A stretch of DNA of 64,000 nucleotides from Cavia porcellus (lineage: Eukaryota; Chordata; Mammalia; Rodentia; Caviidae): positions 5,094,501 to 5,158,500 of the forward strand of contig NW_026947488.1 in assembly GCF_034190915.1 (NCBI RefSeq). The letters are read 5' to 3'. This document shows, in pieces, positions 1 through 11,888 of the stretch. The position numbers were made by a program, and so were the translations under genes. Under the pieces are notes generated by a model. It saw only the letters and a program-made list of their open reading frames with translations, was not told where the DNA came from and searched no databases. Each line of letters begins with the position of its first letter. Position 1 is the stretch's first letter.

Positions 1-300
1 GATATTCTGCAAGTTGAATAGCAGCACAGAGTAACACATTAGTTACCCAGGATTGTGGCTCACAGTTAATTTTTGAAAACACTGAAGTTTGTGATATAAT
101 GACAAATTTAACAAGTAATTGGCTTTGAGAAGGGATTAACTTCAATAGGACACAAGAGAAACTCTCTGGGGGACGGAAACATCACGTTGCTGGGGGCAGT
201 GACTGAGTCAGTGCAAACACTTGCGAAAAGCCACAACACTAAGATTTTGAGAGGATAAATTTATATTTGAGAGGGTAGATTATATCTCCAGAAACCTGCC
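1..300 (+). mobile_element. Ancient L1M-type LINE 3' end
   Basis: The stretch from about 115 to 300 follows the typical 3' tail of old mammalian L1M elements: a tract about a small band of sequence with 'gacggaaa', a run of poorly conserved sequence, then a T-rich 'aaatttatat' and 'tatatctccagaaacctg' ending. It is heavily diverged and carries no open frame. The first 110 bases are not clearly assignable. The call is by eye and family level only. Confidence 0.4.
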
Positions 301-460
301 TTTTAACCAAAAAGAAGTTAGGATATTAAGAAAATACAAAGACAATCAACAGGCTGAGGGAGGGGCTCTAAATCATATATCGGATAAGGACCTAGACTCC
401 AGAATATATGAAGAACTCTCACAATTCAAGAAGAAAGGAAAAAAATTCAAAAATGGATGA
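301..460 (+). mobile_element. Small L1 ORF2 3' fragment
   Basis: The segment 'ccagaatatatgaagaactc' followed by an A-rich track resembles the late ORF2 region of rodent L1 that precedes the C-terminal zinc-knuckle segment. It then jumps directly to sequence of the endonuclease part of ORF2 at about 461, so it is a separate fragment or the L1 is rearranged here. Confidence 0.45.
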
Positions 461-1202
461 TAAACATCAGCACAATTATAATGGGGACATTGGCATTCCA
501 CTCTAACAAATAGATCAACGAAAGAAAAAAGTTCAACAAGGAAATAGCACAGTCAAGCCAAGACTTCAAGCAAATGGATTTAGGAAATACCACAGTGCTT
601 CACCCAACAACAATAAAGCACACATTCTTCTCAGGAGCACACAAGACTCTCTACAAATGCACCACACACTACCCCATGAAATACGCTTAAGTAAATGCAA
701 AAGAATCCAAACTAGCCCTTGCACATCACTGTGCAATGAAACTAGAAATCAATAGCAAATGAAACCACAGGAATAATGGAAATTAATCAATACTTTCTTG
801 AATAATCATTGGGTCACTGAAGAAATCAAGGAAGAAATTAGTTCCTAGAAGAAATAATGCTATTCCCACATATCTGTGGGACAAAATGAAAGCAGTCCCA
901 AGGGGGAAGTTTATATCTGTGAATGTTCCAATCAAGGAAACAGACAACCCAAATGAATAACATAATGATGAACCTCAAAGGCCTAGGAAAACAAGAACCC
1001 AAACCAAAGCTAATACAAAGAAGAAAGTTATAAATATCAGAGCAAAACTCAATGAAATTGAGACAAAAAAAATTTTTCAAAACAATGAATCAAAGAATTG
1101 GTTCTCCAAAAGAATAAACAAAACAGACAAATACTTAGCTAATATTATCAAAACACAGGAAAGAAAACAACCTAAATCGACACAATTAGAAATGGAAAAG
1201 AT

Positions 1203-1275
1203 GGGTCAGGGATTTAGCTCAGCAGCATAGCACCTGCCTGGCAAGCACAAGGTCTTGAGTTCAATTTCTGGTACC
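1203..1275 (+). mobile_element. tRNA-derived ID-like SINE
   Basis: The copy shows an A box (tttagctcag) and a B-box-like 'gagttcaatttc', ending in ggtacc. Instead of a plain A tail it runs directly into a purine microsatellite. Confidence 0.8.
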
Positions 1276-1469
<194 letters not shown>

Positions 1470-1639
1470 ACAGGTAAATCAGCCATGCAAGCCAGGTGGG
1501 CCCAGGAAGACAGAAGCCAGGTCCCCTTTCCCATGAACCTACAGCATACACACTCCCACAACCCCCCGTAAGCAACCAGCTAGTTGACAGGACAGGCTGA
1601 GTTGATAGCAGCTGAGGTACAAAAACAACTAAATGCTTG

Positions 1640-2043
1640 TATTGGTTGATTGATTTTGCAGGACTGAGGCCTGTAGTCTTGAGCATCTGTTGGGAGGTTG
1701 ACAGTATGCAATATAGCAAATATGGGGGATTTCCTTTTACCTTATTTTTGAAAGCCAATATTGTTCTCACTGTTTTGTTTTGTTCCAATTTATTACTTTA
1801 TTTTATTCAATGCTCTGCTTTGATTGGTTTTACTTTATTTTGTTTTATTGATTGTACCACGTCTGAGGGAAAGGATGAACATCGTGAAGATAACGGGATG
1901 CATGAGGGCGGCCGTGGCTGATGACCTGTTGTCATGTCTGCAAGTTCTGTGCCACGTTCACTGCCTTGCTTTGACTGGCTTTATTCTGTTTTATAGTATT
2001 GGGTTTTATTCTCTTTACAAGTAAAAACATTTTTAAAATTTTA
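1640..2043 (+). mobile_element. L1 3'UTR-type tandem-repeat fragment
   Basis: The text 'gattggttttactttatttt' and related TTGTTTTG/GGTTTTATT blocks match the internal repeats of the 3'UTRs of the two full-length L1s (15711-17025, 29537-31059). It ends in an A-rich stretch before L1-A resumes at about 2044. Sequence between 1470 and 1640 is unassigned. Confidence 0.5.
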
Positions 2044-2372
2044 AAAGGTTAAATCACAACACATTTCGCGAAAACCCAGATGGCATCAGTAACTATTTTG
2101 AAAACCTATACTCCAATAAATTGAAGAATTCAGAAGAAATTGATAGATTCTTAGATATATATGAATTATCATAAATGAGCTAAGGAGATATAAAAACTCT
2201 GAAAATCCAATAATAAGAAATGAAACTGAAGCAGTAATAAAACTAACAAATTAATTTTAAAAACTGCCAAGAGGAACCCAGCACCTGATGGATTCACCAC
2301 TGAATTCTACAAAAACTTCAGGGAAGATGCAACAGTAGCATTCCTCGAACTCTAATGAAGTTTAAGGAAAGG

Positions 2373-2798
2373 TGTTACAGCTGTGTCTAGGTGTCTCCCT
2401 GAAGCCCCCCGCAGTCACAGGTCGGGCTTTTCAGGGGTGACTGGATCTGGAGTGTGTGACCCTGGGGTTAGAGTGTGTAATTACTAAGTTTGGTGTCATT
2501 CTGAGTGTGGGAAGGCCCGGCCTGAGTGTGAGTGCTACCAGCTCCAGCGCCGTGCAGCCTGGACTGGACAGAAGGGACCCAGGAGGGCTGCTGTGGCACT
2601 TGCTGCTGCTGCTTTTGCTGCCTCCTGCCTGCCATGAACTGTTTTCCTCTGTGATTTCTTTTCACCACGCCACCCTGCCTTGGAGCCAGCCAATGATAAA
2701 GTAAAGCCACTACAAAGTGTGAGCGGAGATAAACCCTTTCTCCATTGGCTTTGGGTGTCAGGTATATTGACTCAGTAATGAGAAAAGTAACTGAGACA
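2373..2798 (+). mobile_element. MaLR-type solo LTR inserted in L1-A
   Basis: The element begins TGTTACAGCTGTG and ends GTAACTGAGACA, giving the TG...CA boundaries of an LTR. Its final ~90 bases (a TAAAC signal-like block, 'ggctttgggtgtcaggtat', 'gaaaagtaac') have the layout of mammalian ERVL-MaLR LTR 3' ends. It splits L1-A ORF2 between 'aatgaagttt...aaagg' and 'aaaga...', which is a 4 of 5 match for a 5-bp target duplication. No internal retroviral sequence is seen, so it is a solo LTR. Confidence 0.65.
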
Positions 2799-3093
2799 AA
2801 AGAAACATTCTCAAAGTCATTTCTGGAAAATAGCATTGCCCTGCCTCCAAAATCCTCAACGAGATACTGGCAAGTGGAATCCAACAAGTCATCAAAAAGA
2901 CTATGTATCATGCCCAAACAGGACTCATCCTAGGAACACAGGGATGGTTCAACATATGCAAATCAATAAATGTGATACATCCATAAACAGAGGCAAGGGC
3001 AAAAATCACATAATCATCTCAATTGATCCAGAAAAGCCTTCAACAAAATCCAGCACCCACTCACAATAAAAGCATAGAAGAAAACAGATGTAG

Positions 3094-3476
3094 CTCTTCC
3101 AAAAAAAAAAAAAAGTAATAAGAACTAAGGAGTAATAAAACCCAAAATGTGTAAATTTTGTTGTAAAAAAGAGGAAAAAAGTGCTCTAAAGTATACAACT
3201 GCAAGTGTGTTTAGGGGTGTTAAATAGCTGACCATATTAATGTTTTTGGTTGGATCATTGAACACAACTGTTGGCAGTCTCACTGTTTGAATGTCCACTT
3301 TGTATGCTTTGATACTGTGACTTGAACAACTATCTCTAAGATGATAATTGTAATCTATTAACTGGTGATTTCTTACTGTTTTTTTTTTTTTGTAGCTCTG
3401 TATTAATTGTACCCTTACACTGCTTTATTTGTTTTGTTTTTTCTCGTTTTCCTTTTAAATAAAATTAAAAAAAAAA
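3094..3476 (+). mobile_element. 5'-truncated L1 3' end with 14/15 target duplication
   Basis: This 383-bp piece matches the last part of the L1-E 3'UTR (for example 'ggatcattgaacacaact' and 'tttcttactgt') and ends in a T/A-rich tail and poly(A). It is flanked by agaaaacagatgtag (3079-3093) and agaaaatagatgtag (3477-3491), differing at one base. It interrupts the RT part of L1-A. Confidence 0.85.
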
Positions 3477-4095
3477 AGAAAATAGATGTAGAAGGACTTA
3501 CCTAAACCTGATAAAAGCCATTTATGACAAATGAATAGCCAAAAATATATTAAATGGAGAAATGCTGAAGTTTCCCACCAAAATCTGAAATATGACCAAG
3601 GATGTCTACTGTTACCGCTCCTGTTCAATATGGTTCTCAAAACTATAGCCAGAGCAATCATAGAAGAAAAAGAAATAAAAAAGATGTGCATTGGAAAAAA
3701 GAGATCAAATTATCATTATTTGCAAATGACATGAGCCTTTGTGTGGAAGGCTCTAAAAACACTACCAAATGATACCTACAATTAATAACCAGATTCAGTA
3801 ATGCAACAAGATAAAAAATTAGCACATAAATCAATAGCATTCCTTTACACCAATAATGAATAAAAAGAATAATGGAAATAAATTAGGAAAACAAAATCAT
3901 TTACAATAGCATCAAGAAAAATTAATTACTTAGGAATTTAACCAAGAGAATAAAAAGTAAAAAACTCTACATTGAAAACTACAGTACTCTGAAAAAAAAG
4001 TTTAACAAGGACTTTGGAAAATGGAAAGCTATCCCATTCCTGGATAGGCAGAACAAATATACTCAAAATGGCCATACTTCTAAAACTTACAGATT

Positions 4096-4193
4096 ATGGG
4101 CCAGGGATTGAGCTCAGCAGCATAAGTACATGCCTGACAAGCACAAAGCTCTGAGTTCGATCCCTGGTATCCAAAATAAATATAAACAAAAAA
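4096..4193 (+). mobile_element. ID-like SINE with perfect 15-bp TSD
   Basis: The copy has A-box (gagctcag) and B-box (gagttcgatccc) elements, GGTATCC end and A-rich tail. It is flanked by taaaacttacagatt at 4081-4095 and 4194-4208. It sits inside L1-A ORF2. Confidence 0.92.
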
Positions 4194-5584
4194 TAAAACT
4201 TACAGATTTAACACAATCCCAGTTAAAATACCTACAATACCCTCATAGAACTAGAGAAAGCAACACTAAAATTTATACAGAACCAGAAAAGACTCAGAAC
4301 GAGTCAGAGAACACCAGAATCCCAGACTGTAAGTTATATTATAACAGCAGCATGATGCTGCCACATACACAGACACGTAGCCCAGTGGAACAGAATAGAA
4401 AATACACAAACCCCAGGCACACTCAGGCCATCTGACCTTTGACAAAGCAGCAAAAACATTAACTAGGGAAAAGAGAACCTCTGCAATAAACAGTGCTGGA
4501 AAAACTACCTATCCACGTGCAGAAGATTGAATCAAAACCCATATCTGTTATCATGTACTAAACTGAATCAAAATGGATCAAAGTCTAAATGTTAAGACAA
4601 ACATTTAATCAGCTATAAGATACAACAGGTAACTCTTAGAGACATAAACATACACAAGGACTTTCTGAACAGAACCTCAGCTGCACAAGAAAAACATCAT
4701 CAGCAAATTGGATCATATCAAAATAAAAAGCTTCTACAAAGCAAAAAAAAAAAAGCCAAAAGAGTAAAGAGACAACATATAGAAAGGGAAAAATTCTGCC
4801 CACTATTATTGAACAAAGAGATAGAAGTTGAATACCTAAAATATACAAAGAAAAAAATAGACCCTCACCCCAAATAAAAGACCAATCAAAAATATGGGCA
4901 GCTAAAATGAATAGACACTTCTAAAGATGTTCAAATGCTCAATAAATACATAGAAAACGTTCATATTCTCTGGTCGGTAGAGAAATTCAAATTAAAACAA
5001 AATCAAGATTCCAATTAATGATAAACCACAAAACTCCATAAATATATGGAAATTAAATAATACCCTCCTAAATAATCAATGGATCACAGAGGAAATTAAA
5101 AAGAAATTAAACAATATCTACGAGCAAATTAAAATGCAAATACAACTTACAGGAATCTGTGGGACACAATAAAAGCAGTCCTCACAGGGAAATTATTGCA
5201 GTGAACTCTCACATCAGGAAAACAGAACAAACACAAATAAACAACCTGATGCTACACCTCAAACATCTAGAAAAAGAAGAGCAAGTCAAGCCCAAGGCCA
5301 AAGGGAGAAAATTCTAAAGATCAGGGCAGAAATTAATGCAATAGAGACTGAGAAAACAATACAAAGAATTAACAAATCTAAGAGTGGGTTCCTTGATAAG
5401 ATAAATAATATTGATAAGTCTCAAGCCAACCTTACGAAAAAAAAACAAGAAAAAACTCTAAATCATGCAATAAGGAATAAAAAGGGTGGAATCACTGCAG
5501 ACCCTGTGGAAATGCAGAAGATCATCAATACCTACTTTGAAAACCTTTGTTCTCATAGATTCAATAACACAGAAGAAATGGACA

Positions 5585-5692
5585 GGGTCTGGGGATTTAG
5601 CTCAGCAGCATAAGCGCCTGCTTTGCAAGCAGGCAGTCGTGAGTTCGATCCCTGGTACCGATAAAAAGGAAAAAGACAAAAAAAAAAAAAAA
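5585..5692 (+). mobile_element. Young ID-like SINE with perfect TSD
   Basis: The copy carries tttagctcag, a complete anticodon-arm palindrome (gcctgctttgcaagcaggc), gagttcgatccc and ggtaccgataaaa, then an A tail. It is flanked by aagaaatggaca at 5573-5584 and 5693-5704. Confidence 0.95.
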
Positions 5693-8053
5693 AAGAAATG
5701 GACACATTCTTGGAAGCATACAAATTACTAAAGCTGGATCAAGATGTTAACTGCTAAATAACCCAATTTCAATTAATGAGATTGAAAATTTAATTAGAAC
5801 TTTACTAACAAAGAAAAGCCCAGACCCTGATAGGTTCACTGCTGTATTCTACAAGTCTAGGGAAGATTTAATGCCAACATTCCTCAAACTCTTCAATGAA
5901 ATTGAAAGGGAAGCAATTCTCCCTGCCTCATTCCTGGAAGCAAGTATTACCCTGATCCCAAAACCAGAGAAAGACCCAACCAAAAAAGAGAACTACAGGC
6001 CTATCTCCCTAATGAACATAGATCCAAAAATACTCAATAAAATACTTGCAAATAGAATGCAGAAAATCACAAGAAGATTATACACCAAGATTATACACAA
6101 TCAAGTAGGATTCATCCCAGGAATGCAGGAATAGTTCAACATACACAAATCAATAAACATGATATACCATATTGATCCAGCCAAAGTCAAGAATCAAATG
6201 ATCATCTTAATAGATGCCAAAAAAGCTTTTGATAAAGTCCAACATTCATTCATGATAAAAATCCTACAGAAAATCAGGATAGTCTTTACCTCAATCTGAT
6301 AAAAGCCATATGTGATAAATGAACAGCCAACATCTTATTAAATGAACAAAAGTGAAGCTTTCAACTTAAAATCAGGAACAAGACGAGGATGTCCATTACC
6401 ACAACTCTTATTCAATATAGTGCTAGAAACATTAGCCAGAACAATTACACAAGAGAGAAAAATAAAAGGATAAAGGATAGGAAAGGAAGAAGTTAAATTA
6501 TCATTACTTGTAGATGGCATGACACTCTACATAGAAGACCACCAAAACTCCACACTGAAAGATTTTTATATCTAATAACTAAATTCACTAATGTAGCTAG
6601 ATACAAAGTCAACACTCAAAAATCAATAGCATTCTTGTACACAAATAACAAACTCACTGAGAGAGAAATAAAAGAAACCACACACTTTATAATAGCACCC
6701 AAAAAATGAAGTATTTAGGATTCAATTTAACAAAGGAAATAAAATAGCTATACATTGAAAATTACAGTATTCTGAAAAAAATCAAAGATTTCAGAAAATA
6801 GAAATACATTCCTTATTCATGGATAGCAAGCACAAACACTGTGAAAATGGCCATTGTCCCAAAATTGCTAATGCAATTTTATTTAATGCAATTCCAATCA
6901 AAATATCATTAGCATACCTCACAGATCTAAAGAAATCACTCCTAAAATTCGTCTGGAACCAGAAGAGACCTAAAATAGCAAAGGCAATTATGCAGCAAAG
7001 GCAAGGCAGGAGGCATCACAATCCCTGACTTGAAGTTATACTACAAAGCTACTGCAATAAAATCAGCATGATACTGGCACAAAAACAGACCTGAAGATCA
7101 ATGGAATAGATTAGAAGATACAGCCACAACTACAAACACACTCAGCCACTTTTTATTTGACAAAGGAGCCAAACATGTTCACAGGGAAAAGGACAGCCTC
7201 TTTAATAAGTGCTGCTGGAAAAACTGGCTGTCCATATGCTGAAGCTGGACCCATGTCTATCACTGTGCACAAGGACAAAATGGGTCAAAGATCTAAATAT
7301 TAAAACAGAAACACTAAGTCTGCTGGAAGACAAAGTAGGTAGAAATCTTGAAGACATAGGGGTAGGCAGAGAGCTCATGAATAAAAATCAAACTGCACAG
7401 GAAGTACTTCCCCAAATCAACTACTGGCGTCTTGTCTTATTAAAAAGTTTTTGCATGTCAAAACAAATCTCCAACAGAGTGAAAATAAAACCATGAATTG
7501 GAAAAATCTTAGCCAAATGTTCCTCAGACAAAAGATTTCTATCTAGGAGATATAAAGAATTTTTAAAAATCAGGCCCCCAAAATTCAAAGACCCCTTCCA
7601 AAAATGGTCACCCAAGACAAATACATACTTTTCAGATGAAGAAATACAAATGGAAAATAAATGTACGAAAAAATTCTCCACATTGGTCATTCAGAAAACG
7701 CAAATTAAAACAATACTGAGATTCCATCTCACTCCAGAAAGAATGGCCATCATCAAGAAATCAACATAATAAATGCTGAAGGTGCTGTGGGGATAAAGGC
7801 AATTTTCTCCACTGTTGATGGAAATGTAGCAACGAGTGTGGAAATCAGCATGGAGATTCCTCAAAAAACTAGGATTACAAGTCCCGTTCGATCCAGCACC
7901 CCACTTCTGGGCATTTTCCTAGCAAAACTGAAATCATACCACTGTGATATATATGCACCTGTGTTTATAGCAGCACAGTTTGTAATAGCCAGACAGTTGT
8001 AATAGCCAAACAACCCAAATGTCCATCAACTGAAGAATGGATAAAAAAAGATG

Positions 8054-8165
8054 GGGTTGTTTGTTTGTTTGTTTGTTTGGGGTTTTTTTTTGGTACTGGG
8101 GATTGAACTCACAACCATGCACTTGCCAGGCAGGCACTTACACCACTGAGCTAAATCCCCAGTCC
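8054..8165 (-). mobile_element. ID-like SINE, reverse orientation
   Basis: Read on the minus strand it starts at 8165 and shows the A box (tttagctcag) and gagttcaatccc, ending ggtacc-like and then A/CAAA-rich tail (gtttg repeats on the plus strand). A short aagatg duplication (8048-8053, 8166-8171) flanks it inside L1-B. Confidence 0.88.
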
Positions 8166-8573
8166 AAGATGTCATATTTTTATACAACAGAGTACTACTC
8201 AGCTATAAAATATTCAGCCATAAAGAAGGATAAACTTAAGGCTTTTTTAGGTAAATGGATGCAACTAGAGATCATACTCATAAGTGAAATAAATCAGATT
8301 CTCATGTGTCTCCTGAGTATGAGAAGCCAAAGGAAATTTCATATATATACATATATATGAATGTGTATAACTTAAGATAATTACACTACTAATTTCTCTT
8401 AGATCACTGAAGAGAAAGATTTGTGCTAATATTGTTTGGACAACCAAATGCTGATATCCTGTACTCTGAGTAACTAATTTAAAGATAACAATACACAAAG
8501 TATTAACCATTGTTACCCTCTAATTATCTTGTTTTGAAATTTTGTTTTAGTTTTCTATCTTTAAAATAAAAAG

Positions 8574-8935
8574 GTGGCATTTATACACAATGAAGCACTG
8601 CTCTCCTATAAAAAAGGATAAGCTTGAGTTGTTTTTAGGAAAATGAACTAACCCTGAGATCATAATGTTAAATGAAATAAATCATACACAAATTTAAACA
8701 TGACACAATCTCTCTTCTATGAGAAAGCAAAATAAAAGATAGATGATAGTAATGAGACAAATGTTTTTGCAAAAGGGAAGAGAATCAAGAGGTAGAGGGC
8801 TGGGAGAGGGACAAATGGGGTACAAAGGAAAGAAGCTGTGTCACGTCCAGGTACCAGCTCCCCTCAGAGACCAGGTACCAGCTCCCCTCAGAGACCGTCA
8901 CCATCGTGTACTGCAAATATGCGCTAATTAACAAG
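8574..8935 (+). mobile_element. Old L1 3' end, probably the remainder of L1-A
   Basis: 'ggtggcatttatacacaatg' followed by 'ataaatcatacacaaattt' corresponds to the last ORF2 codons and 3'UTR of an old L1. It directly follows the A-rich end of L1-B, so it is best read as the rest of the L1 that L1-B entered. It contains a 24-bp perfect tandem duplication at 8847-8894. Confidence 0.5.
8847..8894 (+). repeat. 24-bp perfect tandem duplication
   Basis: The unit beginning ccaggtaccagctcccc occurs twice back to back (8847-8870 and 8871-8894) without mismatch. Confidence 0.97.
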
Positions 8936-8949
8936 TATTTTAAATGGGT

Positions 8950-9635
8950 AGGAGGTGTTGATTCTTAATTAAATCCAACGTAGAATTATTATATGATGCA
9001 GTAATTGCATCCAAGGTATAGATTTTAAAATACAGCCTCAAACCAAAGCCAAAAAGTGGAAACACCCAAATAAATACCCATCAACTAAAAATTACATGAA
9101 CAAAGTGTGGTAAGTACCACATACAGTGGAATGTCATTCCACCATAATGAGGAACTAGTATGGACACGTGAATCACAAAAGCATTATGCCAAGGCTGGGG
9201 CTAGAGCCCAGTGGCACAGCGCCCACCTGGCAAGCATGAGGTTGTGAGTTCAATTCCCAGTACCAAAAAAAAGTAGGAAAACATTATGCTAAGTAAAATG
9301 TCACACAAAAGACACAAAATGTTACATTGACTCCATTATTTGAAATATCTTTTATGTGAAATAATATTCCCTTATATGAAATATCCAGAACTGACAAATC
9401 CATAGAGACAAAATGAAGGTTGGCAAGTTACCAGCCTGGGGGAATGAGCCAGCAGGGAGGGGTTGTTTAATGGCTGCAGAGATTCCTTTGTGCAGAAAGC
9501 AACCGTGGAGGGGCAGACAGAGATGGAAGACGCCCAACACTGTGATTGTCCAAACTGTCACTGAACTGCTCCCCTTAAAATGATTGTTTTTATGTGGATT
9601 TCACTTCAAATAAAACTATTTTAAGGAAGAAAATT
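8950..9635 (+). mobile_element. Ancient L1M LINE 3' part
   Basis: Blocks such as 'agtggaaacacccaaataaa' and 'ccatcaactaaaaatt' correspond to late ORF2 of old mammalian L1M, and the element ends at 'caaataaaactattttaagg'. The stretch is split by the SINE at 9191-9280. Confidence 0.6.
9191..9280 (+). mobile_element. ID-like SINE in L1M
   Basis: An older copy: ggctggggctagagcccagtgg at the A box, gagttcaattcc at the B box, gtacc end and A tail. Diverged duplications containing cattatgc (before 9190 and after 9280) flank it. Confidence 0.85.
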
Positions 9636-10189
9636 AGTGCTACTGATCAAAGCCTTGCTAAAAATGATTGTATCAAGCAGTTGACAAAGCTCGGTAGGAA
9701 TTACAAAACCAGAATGTCCAGGTGAACTGGGAGAAAGAGGTACAAAGCCCAGTCCTGGGCATAGCATGGCAAGAGAACTGGGAGGGACAGAAGCAAGTGA
9801 GAGCCTCTGGGGACCTCACCAGTAAGGCCAAGCAGAAGTGGGAAGACACCAGTGGCCACTAAAAGACAGTGACCTGTATGTCATGCAACAGGAAAAGCAG
9901 GTGGACCTGAGAAGGTGGGCACCAGCGCCAAATGATGGCCACTGCTGTCTCTGTCCATGACCTTGGCTGACCCAAGGTTCTCGAGGTCCAGGGAAATCAG
10001 GGTCACTAAAGGCAGGCTCTCCCCCAAAGAGTGTCTATCAGACAGATTCCTGTCAAACTGGGAGTGGAGTCTCAGGGCTCCGCTTGACTCTGTAGGTCCA
10101 GCTGCAACAAAGACTCCAAAAACGATCACCAGGGCTGGCAGCAGAGCTCATGCTTTGACCCTCAGAACAATTCAAGATAAAGAGATCTT
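9636..10189. other. No recognised feature
   Basis: I see no repeat family I can name and no convincing gene here. An open frame runs from 9957 into the L1-D 5'UTR (269 codons to 10766), but it crosses the inferred L1 boundary and so is most likely chance. Confidence 0.5.
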
Positions 10190-10381
10190 CAGCAGTCAGC
10201 TCAGAAGTGAGCCTAAGGTGAAGTCAGCTATAGCACCCCATGACGCAATCAGCTTCCAAAAGCTCTACCTCCTAACACCGGAGGCTTTGGGTGCACATTC
10301 CAGAGCTAAACCATGCGGGCGGTTTTATATGGATGACAAAGGCATAGGCACTACTAATACTACTAAGGAAGCATTGAATTT

Positions 10382-10740
10382 GGACTGTGGAGTTCTAAGC
10401 AAGCAGGCGAGCGCCACTGGTTCCAGAGGCCCAGCGGCCTGGTGTAAGTGCCCCGCGCACTTTCCCTTGAGCTCAGCTAATTTGGGACCCTCTCTGAGCC
10501 CTGGCCAGGGAACCACAAGGCTTCCAGGTGCACTGGAGCAGTGCAGCAGGTCCCAGGAGCAGGCATCAGCCTCCCCTCTGCCGACTGTGCTTGGTGGACT
10601 GTGGAGTGCTAAGCAAGCAGGCTGGCACCATCGGTTCCAAAGGCTGGGCTTGAGTCGGCCTGCTCCACCCCCAGTGACCCTCTATCAATCCAGGGAACTG
10701 GGTGCCAGAGTGCCAGGAGCTGAGGGCATAGAAGAGGGTT
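10382..10740 (+). repeat. L1-D 5'UTR tandem monomers (214-bp period)
   Basis: 'ggactgtggagt(t/g)ctaag' followed by 'caagcaggc' starts at 10382 and again at 10596. The two units continue in parallel ('ggttcca(g/a)aggc', 'gaccctct', 'ccagggaac', 'ccaggagc'), with the second unit shorter. This resembles the monomeric promoters of mouse L1. Promoter function here is inferred from position, directly upstream of ORF1. Confidence 0.75.
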
Positions 10741-10797
10741 TTCAAAAGACCCTGAGGAAGCCTTAGAAAAACACTTGAAACACATAAATATAGGAAA

Positions 10798-11848
10798 ATG
10801 ACAAAACAAAAGAGCAAATTACAATCTCAAGCCTCCAGCCCATCCAAAGAAACCTTAGGAGCAATGTATATAGAAGAAAATACATGCCATACACCTCAAA
10901 TATCAGACACAATAGCAACTGAAATAAACAAGTAATTCCGGGAAGCTTTAAAGGAATTCAAACTAGAAATAATCTCCCAGGTAAAAGAAGAAATGATCAA
11001 AGAAATGAAAGAGATACTGAATATATCTAAAGAAAACACAGTTAAAAATTGGAGGAACTAAACAAAAAGATAGAATCCCTAGATGAGCAATATAAGAAAC
11101 AAACAGAATACATAAAGCAGATGCAAAGAGATATACAGGAAATCAAAAATTCCATTGAAAGCTGTAAAAATCGCCTCAATGAAAGTGAAGGTAGAATTTC
11201 AGACCTTGAAGACAAGATTGCAGCTAGTGAACAGGAAAGGAAAGATCTTTTAAAAATAACAAAGAATCAGGAAATAACAATTCAACAACGGCAAGATGAT
11301 GCAAAAAAAAAAAAAAACCATAAGATCGATAGGGATTCATGAAAAAGAAGAGGATGACATAAAGGCCATCAAGAGGATATTTAGAGAAGTAATAGCTTGA
11401 AAATTTCCCAAACATGAGATCAGAAACTGACATTAGGATCAGTGAAGCATATAGAACTCCAAATAGTCATAACCAAAATAAAACAAGACATATAATAATC
11501 ACCATTCCAGAAATCCAACATAAGATAGAATATTAAAAGCTGCCAAAGAGAAAAGACAGATCACTTATAAGGGAAAACCTATCAGAATCACAGCAGACTT
11601 CTCGGCACAAACAATAAAGTCAAGAAGAGCATGGAGTGAAATATTCCAGATCCTAAAGGAAAATGATTTCCAACCTAGACTGATGTACCCTGCAAAACTG
11701 TCCTTCAAAATCGATGATGAAATAAGATACTTCCATGACAAAGAACAGCTGAAGAACTTCATGATACCAAGCCAACCTTGCAAAAAATTTCGAAAGACAG
11801 TTTAGATACACTTAGGGAAAAAAACCACTAAGCAAAGCAGATAATTTA
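10798..11848 (+). pseudogene. L1-D ORF1 (RNA-binding chaperone), broken
   Basis: ORF1p normally binds L1 RNA as a coiled-coil trimer. The start ATG at 10798 lies just after 'tataggaaa' shared with L1-E. A leading segment runs until an in-frame TAA (at aagtaattc, near 10930). A long charged heptad stretch is open at 11049-11342 (MEELNKKIESLDEQYKK...), consistent with the coiled coil. The RRM-like and C-terminal parts follow, ending 'KLSFKIDDEIRYFHDKEQ'-type near 11740. Breaks: the early TAA, loss of one A in the poly(A) run near 11045, an A-run around 11302-11316, and later shifts. No full product is possible. Confidence 0.8.
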
Positions 11849-11888
11849 ACAGAACAGAAAGATAAAGATTCAACAGCAGAAAGTTAAC

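Larger units (their letters stand above)
5014..8573 (+). mobile_element. 5'-truncated L1 (L1-B)
   Basis: The element opens at the end of the endonuclease region ('attaatgataaaccac') and runs through the whole RT and C-terminal parts of ORF2. A conserved RT block is open at 5871-6134, the FADD site is altered to V-D-G near 6513, and the late ORF2 lies at 6819-8330. Its 3'UTR is only about 250 bases (8320-8570) and lacks the ~145-bp repeats of L1-D and L1-E, so it belongs to an older subfamily. Two SINEs lie inside. No clear target duplication is visible at the two ends. The left flank breaks off in L1-A late ORF2, and the right flank resumes L1-A after a gap, which suggests a target deletion. 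Confidence 0.75.

Noticed and set aside
10382..10740. CRISPR-like or satellite array from repeated units
   Set aside because: Units are adjacent without spacers, occur only upstream of an L1 ORF1, and the host is a mammal.
9957..10766. 269-codon plus-strand frame ending just before L1-D ORF1
   Set aside because: It crosses the inferred L1 5' end and the two 214-bp monomers, whose period is not a multiple of three. A real coding unit would not be expected to do this; probably chance in GC-richer DNA.
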